This document shows, in pieces, positions 16,349 to 26,080 of a DNA stretch of 56,363 nt (positions within the stretch are counted from its first letter, which is position 1; each line of letters starts with the position of its first letter). The stretch covers positions 4,582 to 60,944 of the forward strand of contig CAJOIU010000011.1 of NCBI GenBank assembly GCA_905234855.1, given 5' to 3'. A program made the position numbers and the translations under genes. Below the pieces are notes generated by a model that had not been told where the DNA came from, ran no database searches, and saw only the letters and a list, made by a program, of their open reading frames with translations. The DNA comes from an uncultured Oscillospiraceae bacterium. Its GTDB lineage: Bacteria > Bacillota > Clostridia > Oscillospirales > Oscillospiraceae.

Positions 16349-17287
16349 ATGAAAAAGCTGATCTCTCTGCTGCTGTGCCTGCTGCTCGCCGCGATGCTCG
16401 CCGTGCCCGCGCTGGCCGACGTGATCTGGGAGCCGTGGGACGATTTCTATACCCAGCACCGCTCGGAGTGCCTCCATATGGATGCCCGCTTTGAGGCGCA
16501 GACGGACGTCGACGTGTATAAAAGCCCGCAGAAGCGCACCGTCGTGACGACGATCCCCGTCGGCACGGAGGTCTATATAAGCTGGGTCTGGCCGTCCGAT
16601 GTTGAATGGGGATATTACGAATACGTCACCGACACCGACGAGGGCGACGGTTGGCTCGAGCTGAGCGGCCTCCGCCGCCTGTATAACGCGGACGATTTCG
16701 ACAGGGAGTACGCCGGCGAGATCACAGAGGAGGCGGGCTTCATCCCGCTCGAGGAATACGGGAGCATCTATATCTGGCCGTACCCCGGTTCCGGCGAATG
16801 GATCGACTGCATCGACAGCGCCGCGTGGGACTGGGCAGAGGATCCCTCCTATTATGCGACATGGACAGATGACGCCGGACACCGGTGGGGGCATGTCGGA
16901 TATTATTACGGCATCCAAGGCTGGGTCTGTCTGACCGATCCCGGCGCCGACGACCTGCCCCGCACGGCGCCGCGTTATGCCGACGAGAGCGGCGCGCCCC
17001 TGCCGACCCCGGAGGCGCCGCCCATTCCGGAGGAGCTGGACGAGCCCGGTGCCTTGGCTGAGCCCGAGATTGCTGAAGAACCCGAGATCGTAAACGAGCC
17101 GGAAGCCGCGGACGAACCCACCGTGCCGAACGACCCCGTGACAGAGCCGGAGCCCACGCCCCTGCCCACGCCCATCCCCGAGCGGGCTGTACAGCCCATC
17201 GTGCCGCTCCTCGTGCTGCTGGTGGCGCTCGTCGTGATCGTCACGGCGGTGATCCTCGCGGTGCTGATTCGGAAGAAACGGAAGTAA
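16349..17287 (+). CDS. exported, membrane-anchored SH3-like surface protein
   Basis: The 312-residue protein is taken from ATG 16349, 7-9 nt after AGAAAGG; an ATG at 16340 touches the site and is less likely. It has a signal peptide (1-23), a segment resembling a bacterial SH3 domain (VDVYKSPQKRTVVTTIPVGT through DGWLELSGL, about 38-95), a Trp/Tyr-rich middle (YIWPYPGSGEWIDC; GHVGYYYGIQGWVCL), a Pro/Glu linker (about 205-275), a membrane helix (about 283-306) and a RKKRK tail. It faces outward and lacks LPXTG. Function unknown; SH3-like domains often bind peptidoglycan. Confidence 0.8.
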   Translation: MKKLISLLLCLLLAAMLAVPALADVIWEPWDDFYTQHRSECLHMDARFEAQTDVDVYKSPQKRTVVTTIPVGTEVYISWVWPSDVEWGYYEYVTDTDEGDGWLELSGLRRLYNADDFDREYAGEITEEAGFIPLEEYGSIYIWPYPGSGEWIDCIDSAAWDWAEDPSYYATWTDDAGHRWGHVGYYYGIQGWVCLTDPGADDLPRTAPRYADESGAPLPTPEAPPIPEELDEPGALAEPEIAEEPEIVNEPEAADEPTVPNDPVTEPEPTPLPTPIPERAVQPIVPLLVLLVALVVIVTAVILAVLIRKKRK

Positions 17288-17300
17288 CACCCTTTTTGCC

Positions 17301-17340
17301 AAAGAAAAATCCCCGAAGCGGTTGCTTCGGGGATCGTTTT
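17301..17340. terminator. bidirectional terminator between the SH3-like gene and rpmB
   Basis: An 11-bp stem (17309-17319 with 17324-17334, loop GGTT) has a T run on the right and an A run on the left, serving both converging genes. Confidence 0.85.
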
Positions 17341-17349
17341 CTCGGAAAA

Positions 17350-17538
17350 TTACACGGCGCGTTCGACCTTGCCGCTGCGCAGGCAGCGGGTGCAAGCGTA
17401 AATATGCGTCGGCTTGCCGTTGACGACCGCCTTCACGCGCTTTACGTTCGGCTTCCACATACGGTTGGTGCGCCTGTGGGAGTGGCTGACCTTGATGCCG
17501 AAAGTCACACCTTTTCCGCAAATTTCACATTTTGCCAT
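17350..17538 (-). CDS. rpmB: 50S ribosomal protein L28
   Basis: The 62-residue protein MAKCEICGKGVTFGIKVSHS has the L28 pattern with two zinc-type CxxC pairs (CEIC at 4-7, CTRC near 50) and the core RRTNRMWKPNVKRV. The length is normal. A strong AGGAAGGAGC site precedes the ATG. It has its own promoter and shares a bidirectional terminator. Confidence 0.97.
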   Translation of the reverse strand: MAKCEICGKGVTFGIKVSHSHRRTNRMWKPNVKRVKAVVNGKPTHIYACTRCLRSGKVERAV

Positions 17539-17579
17539 CGTAATCAGCTCCTTCCTGCCGCTATCTGAACAGCCTCAAT

Positions 17580-17608
17580 ATAATAGCAGACCCGCGCGGG
17601 AAATGCAA
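17580..17608 (-). promoter_or_regulatory. promoter of rpmB
   Basis: TTGCAT (17608-17603), 17 nt, TATTAT (17585-17580) preceded by TGC (extended -10). Confidence 0.6.
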
Positions 17609-17665
17609 GCATTTTTTTCAATTCTTCCAAAAACAATGAATTTTTCCTCAAATTGAAGGTTATCG

Positions 17666-17695
17666 TTGCGCAAAACCGCACATATGTATTAAAAT
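17666..17695 (+). promoter_or_regulatory. candidate promoter of the hprK-yigZ operon
   Basis: TTGCGC (17666-17671), 18 nt, TAAAAT (17690-17695), about 30 nt before the hprK ATG. The -35 is poor. Confidence 0.45.
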
Positions 17696-17731
17696 AATAG
17701 ATACGACATCACACAAAACGGGGGTGTTTCC

Positions 17732-18667
17732 ATGCAATACTCGGTGAAGCTTTCACAGGTGGCGGAGGAGCATTCGCTCAAGATCGTCTATGCCGCACCC
17801 GATTACGATGATAAGCTCATCACCACCGTGGATCTGAACCGTCCCGGCATCCAGCTTCTGGGGCATCTGGAATACTTCGATACCGACCGGCTCCAGATCC
17901 TCGGTAAGGCCGAGCATGCCCTGCTGGGGGAGATGACCCTCGACGGCCGCCGCGCCGCCTTTGAGATCATCATGAGCCATCACGTCCCCGCCGTCATCAT
18001 CGCCCATAACGAGGCGGTCATGCCCGAATGCCTCGAGATGGCGCAAAAACACGGCGTGAGCGTACTGACCTCGGATATGGACACCTCCGAGTTCTACGCC
18101 CAGCTCATCGGCACGCTGCGCCGCCATCTCGCGCCGCGGAGAACCGTACACGGCGTGCTGGTGGAGGTCCATGGCGAGGGCATGCTCATCACCGGCGACA
18201 GCGGCATCGGCAAATCCGAGACCGCCCTCGAGCTCATCAAGCGCGGCCACCGCCTCATCGCCGACGACGCGGTGGAGATCCTGCGTACCTCCCGCACCAC
18301 GCTGGAGGGACGCTCCCCCGCCATCATCCAGTATTTCATGGAGCTGCGGGGCATCGGCGTCATCAATGTACAGACCGTGTTCGGCGTTGGCGCGGTGAAG
18401 CCCTCCTGCCCCATCGACCTCGTGGTATCCATGGAGCTTTGGGACGACGAGCGCACCTATGACCGCCTCGGCATCGAAACCCAGACGACGGAGATCCTCG
18501 ACGTTTCCGTGCCGCTCGTCACCATTCCCGTCCGCCCCGGGCGCAACCTCGCCGTCATCCTCGAGCTGGCCGCCATGACGAACCGCCAGAAGAAATCCGG
18601 CTACAGCGCCGCCGAGGAGCTGGCTCGCCGCATCGACGAGCAGGTGGACAGCGGCACCGTTTACTGA
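17732..18667 (+). CDS. hprK: HPr kinase/phosphorylase
   Basis: The 311-residue protein phosphorylates HPr on serine and reverses it, the switch for carbon catabolite control in Firmicutes. An N-terminal domain (about 1-125) precedes the kinase domain with Walker A GDSGIGKS (about 154-161), HRLIADD (about 172-178) and the HprK signature LRGIGVINVQTVFG (near 210), ending in KKSGYSAAEELARRIDEQ. Length and order match the family. It is the first gene of a cluster through yigZ (27905); murB follows after 15 nt. Confidence 0.97.
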   Translation: MQYSVKLSQVAEEHSLKIVYAAPDYDDKLITTVDLNRPGIQLLGHLEYFDTDRLQILGKAEHALLGEMTLDGRRAAFEIIMSHHVPAVIIAHNEAVMPECLEMAQKHGVSVLTSDMDTSEFYAQLIGTLRRHLAPRRTVHGVLVEVHGEGMLITGDSGIGKSETALELIKRGHRLIADDAVEILRTSRTTLEGRSPAIIQYFMELRGIGVINVQTVFGVGAVKPSCPIDLVVSMELWDDERTYDRLGIETQTTEILDVSVPLVTIPVRPGRNLAVILELAAMTNRQKKSGYSAAEELARRIDEQVDSGTVY

Positions 18668-18682
18668 GAGGAGCATGATCCT

Positions 18683-19591
18683 GTGGCATATCCTTCCCTG
18701 ATCCGTGAGCTGCGGGCGGCGTTCCCCGCCGTCGGACTTCTGGAAAACGAACCGCTTGCCCGACATACCTCCTTCCGCATCGGCGGCCCCGCGCCGCTCA
18801 TGCTGCTGCCCGCCTCCGCAGAGGAGCTGGCGGCGCTGTGCGTCTTTCTCGCCGACAAGGGCATACACCCCTTCGTGCTGGGAAACGGCACGAACCTGCT
18901 TTTCTCCGACGCGGGGATCGACCGGGTCGTGGTGAAGACCTGCCCGAACGCGGGCGGCATCGCCGTTTCGGGCAGCCGCATCACCGCCGAGGCGGGAGCA
19001 AGCCTCGCCCGGGCTGCCTCGGCAGCGCTGGACGCGGGACTCACCGGCCTCGAATTTGCCCACGGCATCCCGGGCAGCGTAGGCGGAGGCGTCGTGATGA
19101 ACGCAGGAGCCTACGGCGGCGAGCTCAAGGATGTCGTTGCGGAAACGGAATACCTCGACGAGCGCATGACGCCCCGCACGCTGCGCGGCGCGGAGCACGG
19201 GTTTTCCTACCGGCACAGCTTCCTTTCCGATGCCGAGGGCGTAGTGCTGCGCTGCGTTTTTTCCCTTGCGCCCGGCGACCCGGCGGCGATATCCGCGCGG
19301 ATGCGGGAGCTGGCCGAAAAGCGCCGCGCAAGCCAGCCTCTTGACCTGCCCTCCGCAGGCAGCACCTTCAAGCGGCCGGCGGGCGGCTTTGCTGCCGCCC
19401 TCATCGACGAGGCAGGCCTGAAGGGCTTCTCCGTGGGCGGCGCACAGGTCTCCCCGAAGCACGCCGGCTTCGTGGTGAACACCGGCGGCGCAACCTGTGA
19501 CGATGTGCTGCGGCTCATGGAGCATATCCAAAACACCGTGCTTTCCCGCTCCGGCATCGAGCTGGAGCCGGAGGTGCGCATCATCCGATAA
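18683..19591 (+). CDS. murB: UDP-N-acetylenolpyruvoylglucosamine reductase
   Basis: The 302-residue FAD enzyme completes UDP-MurNAc synthesis in the cytoplasm. Start is GTG 18683, 9 nt after GAGAGGAG; this gives MAYPSLIREL and the family N-terminus NEPLARHTSFRIGGPA. FAD-site motifs VLGNGTNLLFSD and GIPGSVGGGVVMNAGAYGG are present, with the catalytic serine in PSAGSTFKRP (about 229) and a C-terminal glutamate in ELEPEVRIIR. Classic member of the hprK-whiA cluster of Clostridia. Confidence 0.97.
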   Translation: MAYPSLIRELRAAFPAVGLLENEPLARHTSFRIGGPAPLMLLPASAEELAALCVFLADKGIHPFVLGNGTNLLFSDAGIDRVVVKTCPNAGGIAVSGSRITAEAGASLARAASAALDAGLTGLEFAHGIPGSVGGGVVMNAGAYGGELKDVVAETEYLDERMTPRTLRGAEHGFSYRHSFLSDAEGVVLRCVFSLAPGDPAAISARMRELAEKRRASQPLDLPSAGSTFKRPAGGFAAALIDEAGLKGFSVGGAQVSPKHAGFVVNTGGATCDDVLRLMEHIQNTVLSRSGIELEPEVRIIR

Positions 19592-19604
19592 AGGACGGTG
19601 GAGC

Positions 19605-20459
19605 ATGGAGCTTCTCATCATTACCGGCCTGTCCGGCGCGGGCAAGACCCGGGCGGCCGATATCTGCGAGGATCTGAACTACTACTGCGTGGACAACCTC
19701 CCCGCGGCGCTGCTGCCGCGCTTTGCCGAGCTGTGCAGCGTGGCGGGCGGGCGGTATGAGCATGTCGCCCTTGTGATGGACGTGCGCAGCGTCGGCGGCG
19801 AAGCAGAGCTGCGGGAGGCGCTCACAGCGCTGGACGGCTTGGAGGGCGTCATCCGGATCATCTATCTGGAGGCCTCGCCCGAGGCGATCCTGCGCCGCTA
19901 TAAGGAGAGCCGCCGCCGGCACCCGCTGGCCGGCTCCTCCGGCAGCATCCGGGACGCCATCGGGCGGGAGGCCGCGCTTCTGACGCCGCTGCGGGAACGC
20001 GCCGATCTCGTGATCGACACCTCCGGCATGAGCCTCAACCTGCTCAAGGCGCGCATCCGCAGCCTGCTGACCCCGGACGAGGAGGCCTTCAACGTGAACG
20101 TCGTTTCCTTCGGCTACAAAAACGGCATCCCGCCGGAGGCGGATTTCGTCTTCGACGTGCGCTGCCTGCCGAACCCCTATTACGAGAACGCCCTGCGGGA
20201 TCTCACGGGCTTGGATACCGCCGTCACGGAATACGTCTTCCGGGACGGAGAGGCGCAGCGGCTCTTGGATCGACTCACGGAGCTGATGGCGTATCTGATT
20301 CCCCTCTTTGAGCATGACCGCACGGAGCTGACCGTGGCCATCGGCTGCACCGGCGGGCATCATCGCAGCGTCGCCATCGCGCAGGCGCTGGCCGACGCGC
20401 TGGAGGCGCGGGCGTTTTCCGTCAGCGTCGTCCATCGGGACAAGGAGCGCGCCGTATGA
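19605..20459 (+). CDS. rapZ: RapZ/YvcJ family nucleotide-binding protein
   Basis: The 284-residue protein begins MELLIITGLSGAGKT (Walker A 8-15); earlier in-frame codons overlap murB and lack a site. Family markers: DNLPAALLPRF, YLEASPEAILRRYKESRRRHPL, SFGYKNGIPPEADFVFDVRCLPNPYY, and IGCTGGHHRSVAIA near the C-terminus. In proteobacteria RapZ steers GlmZ decay; in Bacillus YvcJ is a GTPase with a role in competence. The ATGA overlap with yvcK couples translation. Confidence 0.95.
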   Translation: MELLIITGLSGAGKTRAADICEDLNYYCVDNLPAALLPRFAELCSVAGGRYEHVALVMDVRSVGGEAELREALTALDGLEGVIRIIYLEASPEAILRRYKESRRRHPLAGSSGSIRDAIGREAALLTPLRERADLVIDTSGMSLNLLKARIRSLLTPDEEAFNVNVVSFGYKNGIPPEADFVFDVRCLPNPYYENALRDLTGLDTAVTEYVFRDGEAQRLLDRLTELMAYLIPLFEHDRTELTVAIGCTGGHHRSVAIAQALADALEARAFSVSVVHRDKERAV

Positions 20460-21448
20460 GCCGCCGCTATGCGCCCAAGATCGCCGTGCTGGGCGGCGGC
20501 ACCGGCCAATCCACCATGCTGCGCGGCCTGAAGGCCCATTCCGACGCCATTACCGCCATCGTCACCGTCACGGACGACGGCGGCGGCAGCGGCATCCTGC
20601 GGCGGGAGCTGAATATGCCTCCCCCCGGGGATATCCGAAGCTGCATCCATGCGCTGGCAAACGCCGAGCCCGCTATGCAGGCCATGCTGAACTACCGCTT
20701 CCACGAGGGATCGCTCGCGGGGCAGAGCCTCGGAAATCTCCTGCTGGCAGCGCTTTACGACATGTCCCCCAGCTTCGACGCCGCCGTGACGGCTCTCAGC
20801 GACGTCCTTGCCATCACGGGACGGGTGCTGCCCGTCACGAACACCGACCTCGTGCTGCAGGCGCGGTTCAGCGACGGCGCCGTCATCCGGGGCGAGACCA
20901 CCATTACCGACTATAAAAAGCAGACCGACGCTGTCATCACCCGGGTCAGCATCGATCCGCCGGACGCGGAAGCGCTCCCAGCCGTGCTGGAGGCGATCGC
21001 CGAGGCCGATCTGATCGTCCTCGGCCCCGGGAGCCTCTATACGAGCGTGCTCCCGAACCTGCTGATCCCCGGCGTTTCCGATGCCATCTGCGCCTCCGAC
21101 GCCGTCAAGGTCTATGTCATGAACGTCATGACGCAGGACGGCGAGACCGAAGGGTATTCCGCCGCGGATCATGTGCGCGCGCTGTTCGATCACGGCGGCT
21201 CGAAGCTTTTTTCCCATGTCCTCGTGAACGACCTGCCCATCCCGGAGGAGTATCTGGCTGCCTACCGAAGGGAAAACGCCTTCCCCGTCGCCGTCAGCCG
21301 CGGAGAGCTGCTCTCTTTGGGTCTGAAGCCCACCTTCGCCCCCGTTGCCGCATGGGACGGGAAGCTCGTGCGCCACGATCCTGCCGCTCTCTCCCGGACG
21401 CTGATGGGGATCTACAACAAATTTGCCGCCACAAGGATCGCCGATTGA
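20456..21448 (+). CDS. yvcK: YvcK/CofD-like gluconeogenesis factor
   Basis: The 330-residue protein has the family start KIAVLGGGTGQSTMLRGLK (nucleotide loop at 13-20), VTVTDDGGGSGILRRE (about 42-57), GNLLLAAL and LGPGSLYTSVLPNLL. YvcK binds UDP-GlcNAc and is needed for growth on gluconeogenic carbon and for envelope synthesis in Bacillus and Listeria. It overlaps rapZ by 4 nt; whiA follows with 1 nt between the stop and its ATG. Confidence 0.95.
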   Translation: MSRRYAPKIAVLGGGTGQSTMLRGLKAHSDAITAIVTVTDDGGGSGILRRELNMPPPGDIRSCIHALANAEPAMQAMLNYRFHEGSLAGQSLGNLLLAALYDMSPSFDAAVTALSDVLAITGRVLPVTNTDLVLQARFSDGAVIRGETTITDYKKQTDAVITRVSIDPPDAEALPAVLEAIAEADLIVLGPGSLYTSVLPNLLIPGVSDAICASDAVKVYVMNVMTQDGETEGYSAADHVRALFDHGGSKLFSHVLVNDLPIPEEYLAAYRRENAFPVAVSRGELLSLGLKPTFAPVAAWDGKLVRHDPAALSRTLMGIYNKFAATRIAD

Positions 21449-21449
21449 C

Positions 21450-22352
21450 ATGAGCTTTTCCGCCGACGTAAAAATGGAAATATGCCGGGACGAGCCCGGT
21501 AAAAAATGCTGCGCGCTGGCGGAGGCCTACGGCGTCCTCCTGTACGCCAACAGCTTCACCATGCGCCAGATCCGCATCATCACGGAAAGCGACGCCTTTG
21601 CCGCGCGGCTGCCCCGGCTGTTCCGCCGCGCCTTCGGCGTGACCTTCGACATTCTTCCGCCGGAGGACAAGACCGGCAAGCGCTCCTTTTCCATCACGGA
21701 CGGGGACAAGCTTCATACGGTCTTTTCCGCCTTCGGCTACGACCCCGGACGCACCGTGGCGCATCATATCAATCTCGCTCTCGTGGAAAACGACTGCGAC
21801 CGCGTGGCCTTTCTCCGGGGCGCGTTTCTGGGGGGCGGCAGCGTGACCGACCCCGCCAAGCGCTATCATCTCGAGCTGGTAACGAGCCACGCCAGCGTTT
21901 GCCGGGAGGTGCACGCCCTGCTGCTGGAGATGGGCTTTGAGCCAAAGGACTCGAAGCGCGGCGCGAGCTTCATCACCTATTTCAAGCAAAGCGGCGCCAT
22001 CGAGGATCTCCTCACCACCATGGGCGCGCCGATCTGCGCCATGGAGGTCATGCAGACGAAGGTGGAAAAGCACATGGCAAACGCCATCAACCGCCTCACG
22101 AACTGCGATATGGCAAACGCCGACAAGATCACCGACGCGGCGCGCTCACAGCTCGACGCCATCCGCGCCATCGAGGCCGGGCCGGGACTGGGATCCCTGC
22201 CGCCGGTCCTGCAGGATACCGCGTTGCTGCGCATCGCCAATCCCTCGTGCAGCCTCTCCGATCTGGCGCAGCTCGCCTCGCCCCCCGTCACAAAAAGCTG
22301 CATGAACCACCGCCTGCGGAAGCTGATGGAATTTGCCCGCGGCGTCCGATAA
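21450..22352 (+). CDS. whiA: DNA-binding protein WhiA
   Basis: The 300-residue protein begins MSFSADVKMEICRDEPGKKCCALAEAYG, the WhiA start. An N-terminal LAGLIDADG-like part contains FLRGAFLGGGSV and HLELVTSH, and the C-terminal helix-turn-helix region reads ANADKITDAARSQLDAI through SLSDLAQLASPPVTKSCMNHRLRKL. WhiA controls division and chromosome segregation genes in Gram-positives. It lies in the usual place after yvcK. Confidence 0.95.
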   Translation: MSFSADVKMEICRDEPGKKCCALAEAYGVLLYANSFTMRQIRIITESDAFAARLPRLFRRAFGVTFDILPPEDKTGKRSFSITDGDKLHTVFSAFGYDPGRTVAHHINLALVENDCDRVAFLRGAFLGGGSVTDPAKRYHLELVTSHASVCREVHALLLEMGFEPKDSKRGASFITYFKQSGAIEDLLTTMGAPICAMEVMQTKVEKHMANAINRLTNCDMANADKITDAARSQLDAIRAIEAGPGLGSLPPVLQDTALLRIANPSCSLSDLAQLASPPVTKSCMNHRLRKLMEFARGVR

Positions 22353-22369
22353 TATCCGAGGAAACCGTC

Positions 22370-25300
22370 ATGTCCTTTGTTCATCTGCATGTTCACAGCG
22401 AATACAGCCTTCTGGACGGCGCCTGCCGCATCTCGGAAATGGCGGAGCGCGCCCGCGAGATGGGGCAGACCGCCCTTGCCGTCACCGACCACGGCGTCAT
22501 GTACGGCGCGGTGGCCTTTTATAAGGCCTGCCAGGCCGCTGGGATCAAGCCCATTATCGGCTGCGAGGTCTATGTAGCCCCCCGGAGCCTCACCGACCGG
22601 GAATACGGCGTCGACAACAACTACTCCCACCTCATCCTGCTGTGCAGAAACGAGACGGGCTACCACAACCTCTGCGAGCTCGTATCGAAGGCCTTTGTGG
22701 ACGGCTTCTATGTGAAGCCGCGCATCGACTGGCCGCTGCTGCATCAGCACGCCGAGGGACTCATCTGCCTCTCCGCCTGCCTCGCGGGGGATATCCCCCA
22801 AAAGCTCGTCCACGGGGATTACGAGGCCGCGAAGGCGCGCGCGCTGGAGCTGGATGAGCTTTTCGGCCGGGGCAGCTTCTATCTGGAGCTTCAGGATCAC
22901 GGCATCCCCGATGAGCGCCGGGCGGCGCAGGGGCTCATCCGCCTCCACCGTGAGACGGGCATCCCCCTCGTCGTCACAAACGACGCCCATTACCTGCGCC
23001 GGGAGGACGCCCGCATCCAAGACGTCCTCATGTGCATCCAGACGGGCAAGACCGTGGACGAGACCGACCGCATGAAATTCGACTCCGACCAGCTCTACCT
23101 CAAGAGCGAGGAGGAGATGCGAGCCCTCTTCCCCGAATGGCCGGAGGCGGCCGACAACACCGTGAAGATCGCCGAGATGTGCGATTTCGACTTTGAGTTC
23201 GGCCATTACCACCTGCCGCAGTTCCAGCTTCCCGCGGGGGAGACGGACAGCTTCGCCTATCTGCGCCGTCTGTGCTTCGAGGGGCTGGCCGCCCGGTACC
23301 CCGAGGGCGGACAGGCGCTTTCCGATCAGCTCGAATACGAGCTGGGCGTCATCCGGCAGATGGGCTTTGTGGACTATTTCCTCATCGTGTGGGATTTCGT
23401 GAACTACGCCAAAAATCAAGGCATACCCGTGGGTCCCGGCCGCGGCTCCGCCGCCGGCTCCCTCGTGAGCTATACCCTCCGCATCACCGATGTCGATCCC
23501 GTCAAATACAGCCTTTTTTTCGAGCGCTTCCTCAATCCCGAGCGCGTCACCATGCCGGATATCGACATGGACTTCTGCGTGCGCCGGCGGGGAGAGGTCA
23601 TAGATTATGTAAACCGCAAATATGGCTCGGATCACGTCGCGCAGATCGTCACCTTCGGCACCATGGCGGCGCGCGCCGCCATCCGCGACGTGGGGCGGGC
23701 GCTGAACGTGAGCTACGGCGAGACGGACGCGGTGGCAAAGCAGGTGCCGTTCGCGCTCAATATGACGCTTGACGAGGCGCTGAAGCTCTCGAAGCCCCTG
23801 AAGGAATATTACGACACGAACGAGCAGCTCCATACGCTGATCGACACCGCCCGCGCCTTGGAGGGCATGCCCCGCCACGCCTCCACCCACGCCGCAGGGG
23901 TGGTGATCTCGCGCAATCCGCTGACCGACTACGTCCCACTCGCGCGGAACGACGAGTCCATCGTTTGCCAGTTTCCCATGACGACGCTCGAGGAGCTGGG
24001 ACTTCTCAAAATGGATTTTCTCGGTCTGCGGAACCTCACGGTTCTGGAGGACGCCGCCGTCCTCGTTCGGAAGACCGATCCGGCTTTCTCGGTGGACGCC
24101 ATCCCGGAGGACGATCCCGCTACCTTCGCCATGCTCACCGAAGGGCGCACCTCCGGCGTGTTCCAGCTCGAATCCGCGGGCATGACCGGCGTGGCCGTCG
24201 GCCTCAAGCCCAAAAGCATCGAGGATATCACCGCCATCATCGCGCTGTACCGACCCGGGCCGATGGACTCCATCCCCCGCTTCCTCGACTGCGCCTCCCA
24301 TCCCGAAAAGATCACCTATAAACATCCCCTGCTGGAGCCGATCCTGAAGGTCACCTACGGCTGCATCGTCTATCAGGAGCAGGTCATCGAGATTTTCCGC
24401 AAGCTCGCGGGCTTCTCCCTCGGGCAGGCGGACACCATCCGCCGCGCCATGTCGAAGAAAAAGCACGCCGTCATCGACGCGGAGCGCAAGGCCTTCGTCC
24501 ATGGCGATCCCGCGCGCGGCATCGTCGGCTGCGTCCGAAACGGCGTTTCCGAAAGCATCGCGAACAGCATCTACGACGAGATCCTCGATTTCGCCTCCTA
24601 TGCCTTCAACAAAGCCCATGCCGTGGCCTATGCCATCGTGTGCTACCGCACGGCGTGGATGAAGTGCCATTGGCCGCGGGAATATATGGCGGCGCTGCTC
24701 ACGAGCGTGCTCGATTCCTCCGGGAAGGTGGCGGAATATATCGCGGAATGCCGCGCCATGGGCATCCGGCTCCTGCCGCCGGACGTGAACGAATCGGACG
24801 CGGATTTCACCGTCGTGGGCGAGAATATCCGCTTCGGCCTCGTGGCCGCGAAGGGCATCGGCAGGGGCTTCATCAACGAGGTCATGGCCGAGCGCGCCGT
24901 GGGCGGACCGTTCACCGCCTTTGACGAGTTCTGCCGCCGGATGTACGGCAAGGAGCTGAACCGCCGCCCGGTGGAGAGCCTTATCCGCGCCGGCGCCTTC
25001 GATTCCCTCGGCTATAAGCGCAAGGCGCTGCTGCAGGTGCTGGACAGCGTGCTGGCCGGCGTGAACGGCGAAGGACGCAAAAACATCGTCGGGCAGATGG
25101 ATCTCTTTTCCATGGGCGCGAACGGGGACGAGGCCGTCACCACGCTGGAGCTGCCGGACGTGGAGGAATTCACGCCCATGGAAAAGATGGTGATGGAAAA
25201 GGAGACCACCGGCCTGTACCTCACCGGCCATCCCATGGACGGTTACCGGGACGCCGCCGCCAAGCTGGGCGCGGTGCGGGTCGGCGCGATCCTTGCCGAT

Positions 25301-25906
25301 TTTCAGGAGCAGGACAGCCCCCATCACTTCCGGGACGGGCAGCATGTGATCCTCGCGGGAGTGGTGCAGTCCGTCCGCACCCGGACGACGAAAAACAACA
25401 CTCTCATGAGCTATGTCGTTTTGGAGGACGATTCCGGCTCCATGGAGCTGATCGCCTTCCAGCGCGCCATCGACGCAGGGGGCGCCTATCTGCGGGAAAA
25501 CAGCGCCATAGCCTGCGCCGGGCGCATCTCCGTGCGGGACGAGAAGGATCCGCAGCTCATGCTGGATACCGTAGAACCGCTGGACGCCATGAAGGACGAC
25601 GCCGCCATCGCCGCCGCCCGGCGAACGCTGGGCGATCCCCGGCCGCAGCGCGACCAGCGCCCGATCCGGGAGATGCCGCCGCAGACAGCGGAGAAGCCCC
25701 GCACCCTTTGGGTGAAGCTCCCCAGCAGGGAGACGCCCGCCTTCCATCGCATCGAGCTGATCCTCACCATGTTCCCCGGCACAGAGCCGATGGTGGTTTA
25801 CTTTGCCGATACGAAAAAGCGCCTCGGCGCGCGCTGCGTCATCCATCCCGCGCTGGTGGACGAGCTGCGGGAAATGCTCGGCGCGGAAAACGTCGTGGTG
25901 AAATAG
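22370..25906 (+). CDS. dnaE: DNA polymerase III subunit alpha (DnaE type)
   Basis: The 1178-residue polymerase starts MSFVHLHVHSEYSLLDG (PHP domain; AVTDHGVM follows). The palm has GPGRGSAAGSLV and the catalytic aspartates in PDIDMDFC (about 396-403), then FGTMAARAAIRD, YRPGPMDSIPRF and FNKAHAVAYA. A C-terminal OB fold reads VILAGVVQSVRT through LEDDSGSMELIAF. Length fits DnaE1-type enzymes without the proofreading insert of PolC. The ATG is set by the PHP motif; an upstream extension in frame overlaps whiA. Confidence 0.97.
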   Translation: MSFVHLHVHSEYSLLDGACRISEMAERAREMGQTALAVTDHGVMYGAVAFYKACQAAGIKPIIGCEVYVAPRSLTDREYGVDNNYSHLILLCRNETGYHNLCELVSKAFVDGFYVKPRIDWPLLHQHAEGLICLSACLAGDIPQKLVHGDYEAAKARALELDELFGRGSFYLELQDHGIPDERRAAQGLIRLHRETGIPLVVTNDAHYLRREDARIQDVLMCIQTGKTVDETDRMKFDSDQLYLKSEEEMRALFPEWPEAADNTVKIAEMCDFDFEFGHYHLPQFQLPAGETDSFAYLRRLCFEGLAARYPEGGQALSDQLEYELGVIRQMGFVDYFLIVWDFVNYAKNQGIPVGPGRGSAAGSLVSYTLRITDVDPVKYSLFFERFLNPERVTMPDIDMDFCVRRRGEVIDYVNRKYGSDHVAQIVTFGTMAARAAIRDVGRALNVSYGETDAVAKQVPFALNMTLDEALKLSKPLKEYYDTNEQLHTLIDTARALEGMPRHASTHAAGVVISRNPLTDYVPLARNDESIVCQFPMTTLEELGLLKMDFLGLRNLTVLEDAAVLVRKTDPAFSVDAIPEDDPATFAMLTEGRTSGVFQLESAGMTGVAVGLKPKSIEDITAIIALYRPGPMDSIPRFLDCASHPEKITYKHPLLEPILKVTYGCIVYQEQVIEIFRKLAGFSLGQADTIRRAMSKKKHAVIDAERKAFVHGDPARGIVGCVRNGVSESIANSIYDEILDFASYAFNKAHAVAYAIVCYRTAWMKCHWPREYMAALLTSVLDSSGKVAEYIAECRAMGIRLLPPDVNESDADFTVVGENIRFGLVAAKGIGRGFINEVMAERAVGGPFTAFDEFCRRMYGKELNRRPVESLIRAGAFDSLGYKRKALLQVLDSVLAGVNGEGRKNIVGQMDLFSMGANGDEAVTTLELPDVEEFTPMEKMVMEKETTGLYLTGHPMDGYRDAAAKLGAVRVGAILADFQEQDSPHHFRDGQHVILAGVVQSVRTRTTKNNTLMSYVVLEDDSGSMELIAFQRAIDAGGAYLRENSAIACAGRISVRDEKDPQLMLDTVEPLDAMKDDAAIAAARRTLGDPRPQRDQRPIREMPPQTAEKPRTLWVKLPSRETPAFHRIELILTMFPGTEPMVVYFADTKKRLGARCVIHPALVDELREMLGAENVVVK

Positions 25907-26080
25907 CCGTTACGGAAGCCCCGGTGACGGAGCGATCTGTCACCAAAGCTATCGGCGAGAGCGCCGACGGAAGACCAATTTATAAAACAAACTATCCAGA
26001 AAAACACGAGGGATACGACCATAGAAGACACAACGATCAAAAAAGAACGCGCCGCGCTGGCAGGCCTGAGCGCGGCCAGC

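Noticed and set aside
21977-25846. 1289-codon open frame on the minus strand opposite whiA-dnaE
   Set aside because: It is longer than dnaE but only mirrors it; no domain is recognisable and dnaE motifs are complete.
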